Source: Bacilli bacterium (lineage in GTDB: Bacteria; Bacillota_I; Bacilli_A; RF39; UBA660). Taken from it: a stretch of 64,000 nt of DNA. The stretch's first letter is position 1, and each line of letters begins with the position of its first letter. A program made the translations under genes and the position numbers. The notes under the pieces are model-generated. The model had not been told where the DNA came from. It was given only the letters and a program-made list of their open reading frames with translations, and searched no databases. The DNA is taken from NCBI GenBank assembly GCA_900772095.1, contig CAAGQJ010000026.1, positions 1 through 64,000 of the forward strand, written 5' to 3'. Positions 53,298 to 62,320 of the stretch are shown piece after piece.

Positions 53298-54391
53298 TAG
53301 CTTTCTGTTTTAAATAACATATTCTGAGCATCATACTCTGTAAAGAAAGGCAAATCATAAGGAATGATTGGATCTAACAGATTAGCAATGAAGTTTGTAA
53401 AGAGATTAACCATTAGTGAACCAATCATACAAGCCAAATAGGTAGTCTGTTTCCTAGAACATACTGTAGCATCAGCTTTATAATCAGCAAACAAGAATTC
53501 TCTTTCATATCTGTCAATATTATACTGATCATCCCCTTTGATACATAATATCTGAAGAGTGTCCATACTTAATCTTCCATCCAGATATAGGCATTTATTT
53601 CTTTCTTCTATTGATTTATTTGAAATATGATTGCACCATGAATTAAAGAAAGTTTCTCTAGCCCTCATATTATCAAATCCACAAATCATAATATCTCCAG
53701 GTTCTTTGTCTGAAGTAAACTTGTCTTTAACAGCCAATACCTGTTTCATAGAAGTATAATTATAAATCATATTGGCTATGGCATCTACTTTAGATTCTCC
53801 AATATTATTATTACTGAATAACTGACCTGCCATATTCACCATCTCTACATTATCATCATCATAGAGTGTTAGATTTGCAGGAATCATTCTTGCTAACTGA
53901 AAAGCTACATTACTTCCAATACCCCCAATTCCTGCAACAATGATTCTGGCTTTCTGTATCTCATTAAACCACTCTGCACCAGAGAATCTTGTAGTTGATT
54001 CATCAACAAGAAGAGTAGGGGAGTTAAGAGGAATCTTTGCATCATCAGGTGTATTATTCTCTGTAGTAGTTACTGGTTCCTCTTCTTCTGGTATTGATAA
54101 AGAGTAAAAAACATCTGTTATATCTCCTCCTTCTTGAGCTATATCTACAGCCACATTTTCTACATTAATATCATTACCTTCTCCTTGGTTTTCATCGTAA
54201 GTTTCTTCCTCCTCAGATTCTTCTGAGAGACCATTATCTTCTATAATCTCATCAAGTTCTTCATCAGAAAGAGATATATTTGTTTCTTCTGTTGGAGTAG
54301 AGTCCTGAGGAGAACTATTAGAATTCTCTACTGATACTTCCATATTTAAATCCTGAAGAATATCATCAATATTATTCATATTTACATCCAT
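53297..54391 (-). CDS. E1/ThiF-like ubiquitin-activating enzyme
   Basis: In this 364-residue protein the first 130 residues are an acidic, Ser/Thr-rich, probably disordered extension. Residues about 145-360 form a ThiF/E1 adenylation domain. RIIVAGIGGIGSNVAFQLAR (150-169 region) is the nucleotide-binding loop, and TLYDDDNVEMVNMAGQLFS the second Asp site. IMICGFDNMRARE is a further conserved strand, and ATVCSRKQTTYLA contains a candidate catalytic Cys near 310. The Arg usually preceding Gln in NxxRQ is replaced (MAGQ). It would adenylate the C-terminus of a ubiquitin-like protein. The JAB and beta-grasp genes upstream are the expected partners. Confidence 0.8.
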   Translation of the reverse strand: MDVNMNNIDDILQDLNMEVSVENSNSSPQDSTPTEETNISLSDEELDEIIEDNGLSEESEEEETYDENQGEGNDINVENVAVDIAQEGGDITDVFYSLSIPEEEEPVTTTENNTPDDAKIPLNSPTLLVDESTTRFSGAEWFNEIQKARIIVAGIGGIGSNVAFQLARMIPANLTLYDDDNVEMVNMAGQLFSNNNIGESKVDAIANMIYNYTSMKQVLAVKDKFTSDKEPGDIMICGFDNMRARETFFNSWCNHISNKSIEERNKCLYLDGRLSMDTLQILCIKGDDQYNIDRYEREFLFADYKADATVCSRKQTTYLACMIGSLMVNLFTNFIANLLDPIIPYDLPFFTEYDAQNMLFKTES

Positions 54392-54394
54392 AAA

Positions 54395-55639
54395 TTATTC
54401 TACAATATTTAAAACGAGAGCTTCATTGTAAGCTTCAATATAAGGATTTACATCTATAAACTCCATAATTTCATCCCTCATAGCCTGTGCTATTCTACTT
54501 TGAAATATATCACCACTTTCAAAGATAGCGTCTGGTACATCAGAAGTATCAAAGTAATCCAATGTATGCTGTATAATGAAGTCTCTCCACTCACTGAAAG
54601 CACCACATGTATTATGCTTACATTCATATATACTATATTCTCCAAAAACCTTTATATAAACATTCTTCATGTGCTTTGTAACCCATTGTTTGAGGTCAAA
54701 CTTCTCAGGATTAATAATCAGATTACATGTAATCATGTGGACCACAGCAGCATGAATCTTCTTTGGATCTGGCTGCCAATCGTCAGTAATAGATGGATTG
54801 AACATGTGGCCATCCTTATATGGTTTCTCTGGGACTTCTCTGTAAGAGGTATCACCAAAGAGTTCCTGTTCCTTAGGTACTGGTTTGCTGTGCATCCAAT
54901 CAAAGAAATGACCTGTAGGAGCTATATTAGATGAATCCCAATTATTCTTTCTTTCAATAGCTTTCTTCTTAGCTATCTCATCAAATCTAGCATCAAGATA
55001 CTCTAAGGTATTAGGAACTTCATGCCTTTCTACTTCAAGATCAAAGTACTCAATAACTTCTTTTTCTACAACCTTAGTAGTCTCTGTATTATCATGTTCT
55101 ACCTCTTTAGAACCATCACCAAAGAATTCATAAGATGTACCTAACTTCTTAACTGTTACTTCTGATTTAGTCTGTATTTTTCTGGTAATTGCAGCATAGT
55201 ACTTTCCTGCATTGTTTACAATAAGAGATACAAAGCAGTTTCTTTCATTACCTTCTTCTTTCAAGGTATTCAAATCTGTACCACTTGGTTGAGTTGACAT
55301 CTGATGATGTGAATGAATTAATTGCAAATCACAATCAAACAACTCTATATTCTCAGACATATATGCAGCTACATCCTCATTCATTGTAAACTCTGTAAAG
55401 GTAGCATTACCTAAATCCATAGGATAGATGTCCTTACAGGTAATTACCAGGTCATTATTCTCAAAGGAACCTTCATGGGTTACAAACAATACTCCTGACC
55501 ATTCAGTACTAGGAAACTTTCTAAGCAAGTATCTTATCTTCTCTTCTACATTCTCAGGAACAATGAGTTTATAGATAGAGGATCCTTTCACAAGCTGTGG
55601 TAGCTTCTTGGTTTCTTCTGTTTTTATTGTTGTGTTCAT
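54395..55639 (-). CDS. JAB/MPN-type metallopeptidase (deubiquitinase-like)
   Basis: The 414-residue protein has an N-terminal JAB domain (about residues 18-150). EWSGVLFVT gives the catalytic Glu and LIHSHHQMSTQPSGTD the HxHx(n)SxxD zinc motif near 105-120. CFVSLIVNNAGKYYAAITRK closes the domain. JAB peptidases cleave ubiquitin-like modifiers from targets or mature them. The remaining 250 residues are unknown: a charged linker, then a helical region from about 290 (HMFNPSITDDWQPDP onwards). Its first 24 codons overlap the upstream 416-residue gene. E1 follows after 3 bases. Confidence 0.8.
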   Translation of the reverse strand: MNTTIKTEETKKLPQLVKGSSIYKLIVPENVEEKIRYLLRKFPSTEWSGVLFVTHEGSFENNDLVITCKDIYPMDLGNATFTEFTMNEDVAAYMSENIELFDCDLQLIHSHHQMSTQPSGTDLNTLKEEGNERNCFVSLIVNNAGKYYAAITRKIQTKSEVTVKKLGTSYEFFGDGSKEVEHDNTETTKVVEKEVIEYFDLEVERHEVPNTLEYLDARFDEIAKKKAIERKNNWDSSNIAPTGHFFDWMHSKPVPKEQELFGDTSYREVPEKPYKDGHMFNPSITDDWQPDPKKIHAAVVHMITCNLIINPEKFDLKQWVTKHMKNVYIKVFGEYSIYECKHNTCGAFSEWRDFIIQHTLDYFDTSDVPDAIFESGDIFQSRIAQAMRDEIMEFIDVNPYIEAYNEALVLNIVE

Positions 55640-56819
55640 TTTTATATCTGAAATTAATTGTTCTAAGAATTTTTTGCAGTATGAACATAGCTACATTATT
55701 ACTAATAACTGTAGTCAGAGTTACTTCACTGCCTTGTTTGTTATTAATAATGGTAGTACGTATTTCCTTACCTTTGAATGTTAATACCAGTTTGTTTTGG
55801 TATTTACTAAAATTATTAATATTAAAACTATTATAATCACCTTCATTATAGAACTTTCCATCAGCAACAATAACTTGTTTTAACATACCCTTGCTAAAGC
55901 AGTTATCCAAGTTTCCTGCTATAGTACTGTAATACTTGTTATAGAAGTCAATGAAGGAATTACTAATATCAATAATGTATTCATAATATGGCATACTCCA
56001 AGTAAATACACTATTCATATATCCTAAAGACAGATGGCCATGTTTCAGATAATATTTAATAAATTTTTTTAAGTCATCATTTGTAAATAAAGATAGAAAA
56101 TCTGCTTTACTTGTATAATTAAAGGTATAACCTGTATACATGATATCCAAAGATACATTTCCTATGGTTTCCATTCTATGATATGGACCGCCTGATATTG
56201 ATTCTACAGTTACATACATGCTTAGTTCTTGACAGAACAACATCCAGGTAGTTTCATCATATTCATTTTTCAATGTTCCAATAGTACTGATTATTGGACC
56301 TCTACCTAAACATGGTATTTGGAATTGAGTGAAGTTATTCTTTGGTATTGTATTGATATGACTATGCATGTAGTTACTTAGGAATTGCTCTCTTGTGTAA
56401 GTAGCCCTATTAAGTCTAAAGCCATTGCACTCATAAGGAATTGTACCATCATTCTGAATTTCTATCTTAGCATAAAGGTCTTGGATATTTACAGACTTGT
56501 TATAGTCATTAGTGACAGTTACTTTAGGCCACCATACATAGATAATGAGTCTTTTATCTTCTAAAGTAGTCTTCAACTCTTTTAATTGCATCTCTGTAAT
56601 ATTAAAAGATAGATTATACTCTTCTTCTGCTGCCTCCTTTGGCATAAAGGACTCATCACATATCTTTGCAAGTAAATACTCTTTGAATGATGATAGTTCT
56701 CTTCCTTGACAAGTCTGTATATCTACAAAATCCTTACCAAAGAACCCTTTGAATATTTCATAGATACTTAAAGGTTTTTCAAAGAGGTGCTGATATAATT
56801 GATTTACTGTATATTCCAT
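55569..56819 (-). CDS. unknown protein of the ubiquitin-like cassette
   Basis: The 416-residue product is rich in Asn, Tyr and Phe and mixes strands and helices. Distinct segments are QIPCLGRGPIISTIGTLKNE (about residues 166-185) and GGPYHRMETIGNVSLDIMY (about 210-228). It has several cysteines, none in an obvious metal pattern. It lies between the beta-grasp protein gene and the JAB gene, where PRTRC-type cassettes carry an E2-like or F-type protein. I cannot confirm either. The basic C-terminus (NKNRRNQEATTACER) overlaps the JAB start. Confidence 0.5.
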   Translation of the reverse strand: MEYTVNQLYQHLFEKPLSIYEIFKGFFGKDFVDIQTCQGRELSSFKEYLLAKICDESFMPKEAAEEEYNLSFNITEMQLKELKTTLEDKRLIIYVWWPKVTVTNDYNKSVNIQDLYAKIEIQNDGTIPYECNGFRLNRATYTREQFLSNYMHSHINTIPKNNFTQFQIPCLGRGPIISTIGTLKNEYDETTWMLFCQELSMYVTVESISGGPYHRMETIGNVSLDIMYTGYTFNYTSKADFLSLFTNDDLKKFIKYYLKHGHLSLGYMNSVFTWSMPYYEYIIDISNSFIDFYNKYYSTIAGNLDNCFSKGMLKQVIVADGKFYNEGDYNSFNINNFSKYQNKLVLTFKGKEIRTTIINNKQGSEVTLTTVISNNVAMFILQKILRTINFRYKNEHNNKNRRNQEATTACERILYL

Positions 56820-56840
56820 AACTTTACTTTATTTAATTGG

Positions 56841-56877
56841 AAAAATAAAGGGAGCAGAGATTATTTTCTACTCCCTT
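56841..56877 (-). terminator. intercistronic terminator inside the ubiquitin-like operon
   Basis: On the minus strand AAGGGAG (77 down to 71 of this block) and CTCCCTT enclose a 16-base loop and are followed by TATTTTT. It lies between the beta-grasp gene and the 416-residue gene, so it should reduce downstream expression relative to the beta-grasp protein. Confidence 0.65.
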
Positions 56878-56905
56878 ACACAACTAAATGCCAAACAGTT
56901 ATGTA

Positions 56906-57697
56906 TTATACTCCAAGCTCATCGAGCATATCATCAATATCATCATCTGTAATACTACCGTCAGAAGTACTTACTGCCTTCTTTGGTGCCTCCTTAAAAG
57001 GAAGCTTTTCCACTGTGTTCTGTTCTTTCTTTGCAACTTTAGTGAGATATTCAATATCTGTACTAAGTTCCTCAAGGTCTACAACGGAGAGGACTTCATT
57101 ATCTACCAGTATGGCAATATGAACATACAAGGAATTTACAGTAGAATCTACACGAGTATCAGTAATAATATCATCAACATAGTCAGGAAGATCCTCGTCC
57201 TCTGTATCAGGAGTTTCCTCCTCTTTAACCTCAGGGGTAATAATATCATTATTCTCTGTGTCTGTAGACTTATCATCAAGTGTCTCTGTTACTTCTGCAT
57301 TACCATCCTGTGCAAGGAATACTAACAAATCACTGGTAGGAACCTGTGTGAAGTTTCTACCAAACTCTTCCTTTACTGCATCCTGGAGGTTATTGTCCTT
57401 AATAGCCTGATACACTTCTTTTCTAGACATAGTACCAGAAGCAATATTCTTCTTGGTATTGGTAAGAAGGATAACCAAGTTATTAGTAGGCTGTCCCTTA
57501 TACATTACATTCTGTGGCAACTGAGTAGCATCATCAAGAAGCTGGGTCTTAGAGATACCTTCTGTAAAGGTCATACCATTATAGTCAATACCAGCAGCTC
57601 GTAAGTCTGCTTTCAATTCTCCAAGTGTTGTAGCACTAGTAGTTACCTTACTTCTCTTCTGAGTCTTTGTATTTGCGATCAAAATTTCTCTTTCCAT
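56906..57697 (-). CDS. beta-grasp (ubiquitin-like) domain protein
   Basis: The N-terminal 85 residues of this 263-residue protein have the order of a ubiquitin-like beta-grasp: strand (EREILIANT), strand (KRSKVTTSAT), helix (TLGELKADLRAAGID), strand (GMTFTEG), then DDATQLPQNVMYKGQPTNNL and the closing strand VILLTNTK. KNIASGTMSRKE follows, a possible processing region (SG). A helical segment resembling DUF-type adaptor helices, an acidic linker and an acidic C-terminal tail ending in GV complete the protein. It lacks a terminal GG. JAB and E1 genes follow downstream, so it is the likely modifier or carrier of the cassette. Separate from them by a terminator. Confidence 0.65.
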   Translation of the reverse strand: MEREILIANTKTQKRSKVTTSATTLGELKADLRAAGIDYNGMTFTEGISKTQLLDDATQLPQNVMYKGQPTNNLVILLTNTKKNIASGTMSRKEVYQAIKDNNLQDAVKEEFGRNFTQVPTSDLLVFLAQDGNAEVTETLDDKSTDTENNDIITPEVKEEETPDTEDEDLPDYVDDIITDTRVDSTVNSLYVHIAILVDNEVLSVVDLEELSTDIEYLTKVAKKEQNTVEKLPFKEAPKKAVSTSDGSITDDDIDDMLDELGV

Positions 57698-57710
57698 AAT
57701 CTTTGTTTTG

Positions 57711-58715
57711 TTAATTGAATAATTTTTCTAATTGTTTGAATTGTGTTTTGTCTTCTAAAGCTTTATAGTAGTCACTAAAGTCTTTCTGACTGCCTAAGTT
57801 GGGAACAATATTAGTAAAGCCAGTACGCTTAGCTAATTTTTCTCCATCTATCTTGCCTGCTTCATCAGTATCAAAACTGATAAATATCTTCTTGTATCTC
57901 CTTTTTAGTTCATTAATGGTAGTATCAGACATTGAGTATCCTTCACCCTGAAGACATAGGGTTGGTATATGTAACTGACAAGAAATAACCAATGCATCCT
58001 TTAAAGATGAACAGATTACAACTCTATCACCATACTCTGGAATCTTTGTCCATAAGCCTATAACAGATGCATTCATTTTGGAACACCATTTGTAGCCTTT
58101 GGTATTATATGGCTGATATAATTTTAGTTGTAATTGTCCTTCCTTTCTTTCTACATAACAATAAGCATACTTATCTGTAGGGAAAGTATACTTTTTACTC
58201 TTACCAGTTATAGAATCTTTTTTAGTAATAATCTTATAGGAGACAGGATATATCTCTGCATACTTTAGCCATTGCTTTGAGATGCCATAAGATGCCCAGT
58301 ACTCATAATCATACTCTCTCCAAGGTCTGACCTTCACTTCTAACTTGGTAAGCTGATTGGCCTCCTTTCTAGTGAGTGTCTTAATCTGCTTAGGCTTAAT
58401 GGTTACATTATTATCTTTAATCATCAAGTTACAGATTTTATCCAGAGCCTGATTAAAAGTACAGTTCCAATACTCACATAATAAATCAACCAATCCTCCC
58501 TGTACATTATTATCTCCAAAGTCCTTATACATTATATGATTAGTATTACTCATATAGATGCTGAAGGATGGGTGGTTGTCTGTTCTTAAAGGAGAGTTGA
58601 TTACACAAGGGATTTCAGTAATCTCAGGAAACACAGTACATAATACCTGTGTTTCACTGAATTTACTGAATATCTCTGTCTTTGATATGCTGGAAGAAGT
58701 TTTACCTACTACCAT
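57711..58715 (-). CDS. DnaG-type primase (Toprim)
   Basis: In the 334-residue protein residues about 10-105 form a zinc-site-less N-terminal domain (CVINSPLRTDNHPSFSIYM, DFGDNNVQGGLVDLLCEYW), homologous in layout to DnaG/T7-type primase N-domains. Residues about 225-320 form a Toprim fold: VVICSSLKDALVI near 232, FISFDTDEAGK near 275 with the DxD pair. The usual first-strand Glu (EGxxD) is replaced by Ser (CSSLKDA), although the following Lys-Asp is kept. It would prime lagging strands with the DnaB-like helicase. It is flanked by SSB-like and beta-grasp genes. Confidence 0.8.
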   Translation of the reverse strand: MVVGKTSSSISKTEIFSKFSETQVLCTVFPEITEIPCVINSPLRTDNHPSFSIYMSNTNHIMYKDFGDNNVQGGLVDLLCEYWNCTFNQALDKICNLMIKDNNVTIKPKQIKTLTRKEANQLTKLEVKVRPWREYDYEYWASYGISKQWLKYAEIYPVSYKIITKKDSITGKSKKYTFPTDKYAYCYVERKEGQLQLKLYQPYNTKGYKWCSKMNASVIGLWTKIPEYGDRVVICSSLKDALVISCQLHIPTLCLQGEGYSMSDTTINELKRRYKKIFISFDTDEAGKIDGEKLAKRTGFTNIVPNLGSQKDFSDYYKALEDKTQFKQLEKLFN

Positions 58716-58749
58716 AAGATTGTTACTTTAAAAGGGTTAATTCTAGGGT

Positions 58750-59667
58750 TTAATCCCAAGGCATATCACCACTGCCAGAAGCAGTACCTGTCTCTACTGG
58801 TGCAGCATTGAGATTAGTTGCCTGTACATTATACTCTGTAAGTTCCTGCACAGCAAACTCTGTTGAAGCATAAGAACCATTATCCTTTGCATTTGCAAGG
58901 TCTTTCTCCAATCGTACAAGAGCCTTAGAACCTGCATAGTTAGGAAGAATCATACCATTACGTGTGGCAATAGCCTGATACTGCTTACCATCATCTGTGG
59001 TACGTACACCATAGAGAAGCTTTACCTTATTATTAGGCTGAAGAGCAATAGCCTCCTTAATCTCAGAGAAGTCACCCTTAAAGTAGTCCTTGATATGCTC
59101 AAGACCAAATACAAAGTCATCTGTACTTTCTTTCAATACCCAAGAACCATTGACATAGTTGAAGGCATCACCTACACAGAGATAAGGCTTCAAGAAGCCA
59201 ATGAGGTCTGCTTCACCTACACAGGCAATACGATAATCAGGAGCAATCTTTGCAGGATTTCCATTCTTAGTAAAGAGAGGCTTGCCTGCCTTAGCATCTT
59301 CTGCATTAGCCCAAGTAACATTACCAAACTTATCAATAACCTGTACTTTAGTCTGGTCTTGATTATATGCAGGAGCATTACGCAGGGTAAACATCATTCT
59401 GTTAATCATCTCTACACCATTACATGTATCTGGATCTGTCTTTACAATAAATGTAATACGTGCCTCCTTGCCATTATCAGTATCAACAACATACTCAGGA
59501 TCATTAGCAATCTCATGTCCATAGATATCCTCAAGTTCTTTCTTTGTTGGGTTGACTGCTACTACAAAAGAAGAACCTACACCTACATACTTCTTAAACT
59601 CCTGAGCTTCTTTTGACTCCTGTGTCTTGCCAATAGCAAGGAAACTGTAACTATTATTAATCATCAT
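58750..59667 (-). CDS. single-stranded DNA-binding protein-like
   Basis: A 305-residue protein with a beta-rich body (RITFIVKTDPDTCNGVEMIN, VKLLYGVRTTDDGKQYQAIA) and a flexible Gly/Ala/Ser-rich end that terminates in SGDMPWD. The acidic, aromatic end is characteristic of SSB proteins, which use it to recruit partners. Position between primase and Sak4-like ATPase supports an SSB role in replication and recombination. Codons are G+C-richer at third positions than in neighbours, fitting a protein needed in quantity. OB-fold homology is not shown by eye. Confidence 0.7.
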   Translation of the reverse strand: MMINNSYSFLAIGKTQESKEAQEFKKYVGVGSSFVVAVNPTKKELEDIYGHEIANDPEYVVDTDNGKEARITFIVKTDPDTCNGVEMINRMMFTLRNAPAYNQDQTKVQVIDKFGNVTWANAEDAKAGKPLFTKNGNPAKIAPDYRIACVGEADLIGFLKPYLCVGDAFNYVNGSWVLKESTDDFVFGLEHIKDYFKGDFSEIKEAIALQPNNKVKLLYGVRTTDDGKQYQAIATRNGMILPNYAGSKALVRLEKDLANAKDNGSYASTEFAVQELTEYNVQATNLNAAPVETGTASGSGDMPWD

Positions 59668-59730
59668 AACTGTTTGTGTTTAAAATATTATTTGTTATTA
59701 TTATTTACTATTTGCTTGTTTATACTATGA

Positions 59731-60234
59731 TTACTCAAAGATTGGTGCATCAGTAGGTACATCTTTAGTCTCTACTGCCTGTGTATCTTCATTCTCTGTT
59801 CCTGCGTTAGTATCAGGCTCCTCAGTTGAGGTCTCCAAGTTATTCTCTTCACTTGGGGATGCTGTTTTTTCACCTGAAAAGGACTTTGGTTCTACATCCT
59901 CTGGGTTATCATCTGGAATAGATACAATAAACTGCTTCTTATTTTCATCATAGGAAACAATATCTGTAGGAAGATACTTGGTAGTCTTCTTAGGCTGACC
60001 ATTGGCATCTACACCAGGCTCAATAACCTTCTTTACAAGTTCCTCTACACGGAAACCTACTACCTGCTTAATACCTGCCTCCAATGAAGCAATCTGAGTA
60101 TCATAGTCACTATACTCCTTATTTAAGGCTTCAATTTTTGCCTTGATTTTCTCACGCTTTACCATAAGTGGATTACAAGCCTGTGCTACACGCTTAACTG
60201 ACTGAAACTGATCAAATGAAATTCTCTTTTCCAT
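59731..60234 (-). CDS. coiled-coil protein with acidic tail
   Basis: The 167-residue product has a helical coiled-coil segment (about residues 20-55, KREKIKAKIEALNKEYSDYD), a small beta unit (VGFRVEELVKKVIEPGVDAN, ending YDENKKQFIVSIPDD) and a disordered acidic tail of 50 residues. Proteins of this layout lie between SSB-like and ATPase genes in other Bacteroidota phages, from memory, without assigned roles. G+C-richer codon use again suggests high expression. A replication accessory function is likely by context. Confidence 0.5.
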   Translation of the reverse strand: MEKRISFDQFQSVKRVAQACNPLMVKREKIKAKIEALNKEYSDYDTQIASLEAGIKQVVGFRVEELVKKVIEPGVDANGQPKKTTKYLPTDIVSYDENKKQFIVSIPDDNPEDVEPKSFSGEKTASPSEENNLETSTEEPDTNAGTENEDTQAVETKDVPTDAPIFE

Positions 60235-60278
60235 TGTTTTAATTTTTAATTGTTATTTATGAATTGAATGTTTTTTGT

Positions 60279-61097
60279 TTAATTTGCTGTATCAAGGAAA
60301 ATCTTACTCATATCTACTTTAAGATTACCATCTTTATCAGACTCTGCTACCTGAAATACCTTTTCTCTGAGATGTAATGGTCTAGAACCTCTAATAGCAT
60401 TATCTCCACCAATAAATGAGATAAGAGTCTTATTATCCTTACGTGATACATAGCCAATAGCATCTGCTTCTCCACAGATGATGTCACCTGTTTTTCCTGC
60501 TAAATCTACAGCCATTTCTGTTGTTTCTGTATCATCTTTCTTAATCTGCTTATCTTTGACATGACATACAAGAATAAGAGTATCACATAAAGGTTTGAAC
60601 ATATTAATCATCTCTTTAAGTGCCTGTCTTGTGTATGTATAGCCTGCACCATTTGGTAATTGTCTTACATCAGCTTTAAGGTCAATAACCTTATTGCCAT
60701 TTTTATCTTTAAGGATGTTACCAATCTTATCTTTTTTATAACCGTAATTAGCACCCATTGAGGTTTTTCTGTAAAGAGCTGCTGCATAGACTAATGACAT
60801 CTCTTCAAGTCTTGTAGCATTATCAATGGTGATAAAGCGATAGAAAGGCTTACCTCCATTCTCTTCATTCTTCTGTGCAATAAGATTCTTGATTTCAAAG
60901 ATGTCATTGGCACTTCTAGCTTGTACTGCCATTACATCCAATGCACGATAACCATCTTCCAAATCAATGATAAGATTGTTATCAATACTTGCCATAAGCG
61001 AGCTTTTACCACTCTTAGGGCGTCCATACAGTACCATCAACCTAGGGTTGTAGTCTGTAGCTTTCCTACGTTCTGTAGGCAAAACAATGTTACTCAT
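60279..61097 (-). CDS. Sak4-like RecA-fold ATPase (AAA_24)
   Basis: This 272-residue single-domain RecA-like ATPase has its Walker A at about residues 26-34 (GRPKSGKSS), NLIIDLEDGY as an early strand, FITIDNATRLEE (about 90-101) as the Walker B region and TLILVCHVKDKQ (about 172-183) as a RecA-type strand. It fits the phage Sak4/AAA_24 family, which works with SSB in single-strand annealing and recombination. It is preceded by the only strong promoter of this part (61133-61164). The downstream SSB-like gene is consistent with this pairing. Confidence 0.8.
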   Translation of the reverse strand: MSNIVLPTERRKATDYNPRLMVLYGRPKSGKSSLMASIDNNLIIDLEDGYRALDVMAVQARSANDIFEIKNLIAQKNEENGGKPFYRFITIDNATRLEEMSLVYAAALYRKTSMGANYGYKKDKIGNILKDKNGNKVIDLKADVRQLPNGAGYTYTRQALKEMINMFKPLCDTLILVCHVKDKQIKKDDTETTEMAVDLAGKTGDIICGEADAIGYVSRKDNKTLISFIGGDNAIRGSRPLHLREKVFQVAESDKDGNLKVDMSKIFLDTAN

Positions 61098-61132
61098 TTT
61101 TAACTTCTACTTTTTATTAAATTATTGGACTG

Positions 61133-61164
61133 CAAATATACCTATACAAAGTTGCATAGGCAAG
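61133..61164 (-). promoter_or_regulatory. Bacteroidota-type promoter for the Sak4-SSB-primase unit
   Basis: On the minus strand CTTG (61164-61161), a 20-base spacer and TATATTTG (61140-61133) fit the consensus with one mismatch in the -33 element. It lies in the 101-base gap between the helicase and ATPase genes and drives the latter and genes downstream of it. Confidence 0.65.
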
Positions 61165-61198
61165 ATGCTTTTAATTATACTATGAAAAATGAAAAGAA

Positions 61199-62320
61199 TT
61201 ACTTAGATGTACTCTCTTGATTCTTTTGAATTAACTGATATACTTTATTAAGGTTTTCTGTATCTGTATACTTTGGTAAAGGAGCAAAATAGTTAGTTGC
61301 ACCATCAAAATATAAACCTAAGACACCATTACTTTCACCTTCTCGATTTAATACTACCTCTAGAAACCTTGCATAGCCTTTGAGTTTAGTTATGTCATAC
61401 TTAAGAAACTCTGGTAATTCAAAAGCAAATGGATTTGTGATACCAATCATTACAGAGCAGTCTTTGCCCGAGTTTTTCGTATCTGCTAATCCTGCTAAAT
61501 TTGGTCGAACTTTTTTTGCTTTGAATGCCTCAAGGCTTATAGTATTATCATTTTGCTGCTGAATCATAACAGGAATATAATTAAAGTGATTACGAAATAC
61601 CATAAAGTATTCTGATAATTTATCAATACATTCCTTAAGATTCAAACCACGTTCTAACTCAGAATTTCCTGCATGGTCCCAAAGTATTTCAACATATTCA
61701 TCGGGGTCTTTTGGTTCATAATAGTCAAATACTTCTTTTTCTTGCTCAATCCCAGTTTCCTTATTCTTTATGATTATCTTTTTTCTATGAATAGTACCTG
61801 CTTCTTTAGCATAGTTATTCACTACTTTCCAACAACCAGTTGGATTTCTTTCTGTAATAAAGTGAACATGATCCTCAAAGAAGTTTAATATGCTTTTATA
61901 CTCCAGACTATTTAGTATTTCAAGTATCTTCGGCTCAACTACATTCTCTTTATTAATAGATTGTAGTTTCATAGGAGATATTCTGATTTTCATATCAGAG
62001 AGAATATAGAGAAGATGACACATAAATCTTATAGTTATCTTCTCGGGAGTTTCTTCCAAGGGAAAATAGAATATCTTTATCCTCACTTTATCAGGATGGT
62101 GATAAGCATAAAGTATAGGGGTATATAGGAATAAGTAACTCGTTAACTGTGTTTTTCCTGACTTACTAGCACCACTAATGAGGTAGTATTTACCTTGTTC
62201 TATTCCAGGGAAGTCATTTCTAAAGCACTTAAAGGGTGAAGGTATACAGTTAATTCCACCTTCTAGGATTCTCTTTCTTCTTTCTTCAAGATTATCTAGT
62301 ACTCTTTGAATTAAACTCAT
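61199..62320 (-). CDS. DnaB-like replicative helicase
   Basis: A 373-residue RecA-fold protein corresponding to the C-terminal domain of DnaB. YYLISGASKSGKTQLTSYLF (about residues 43-62) is the Walker A, IFYFPLEETPEKI (about 84-96) the motif 1a region with the conserved Glu, VEILWDHAGN (about 215-224) the Walker B Asp, and VMIQQQND (about 254-261) the motif 3 Gln. The N-terminal DnaB domain is nearly absent, so hexamer loading may need a helper. It unwinds DNA ahead of the phage polymerase. The upstream 47-residue gene overlaps its start by 3 bases. Confidence 0.85.
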   Translation of the reverse strand: MSLIQRVLDNLEERRKRILEGGINCIPSPFKCFRNDFPGIEQGKYYLISGASKSGKTQLTSYLFLYTPILYAYHHPDKVRIKIFYFPLEETPEKITIRFMCHLLYILSDMKIRISPMKLQSINKENVVEPKILEILNSLEYKSILNFFEDHVHFITERNPTGCWKVVNNYAKEAGTIHRKKIIIKNKETGIEQEKEVFDYYEPKDPDEYVEILWDHAGNSELERGLNLKECIDKLSEYFMVFRNHFNYIPVMIQQQNDNTISLEAFKAKKVRPNLAGLADTKNSGKDCSVMIGITNPFAFELPEFLKYDITKLKGYARFLEVVLNREGESNGVLGLYFDGATNYFAPLPKYTDTENLNKVYQLIQKNQESTSK

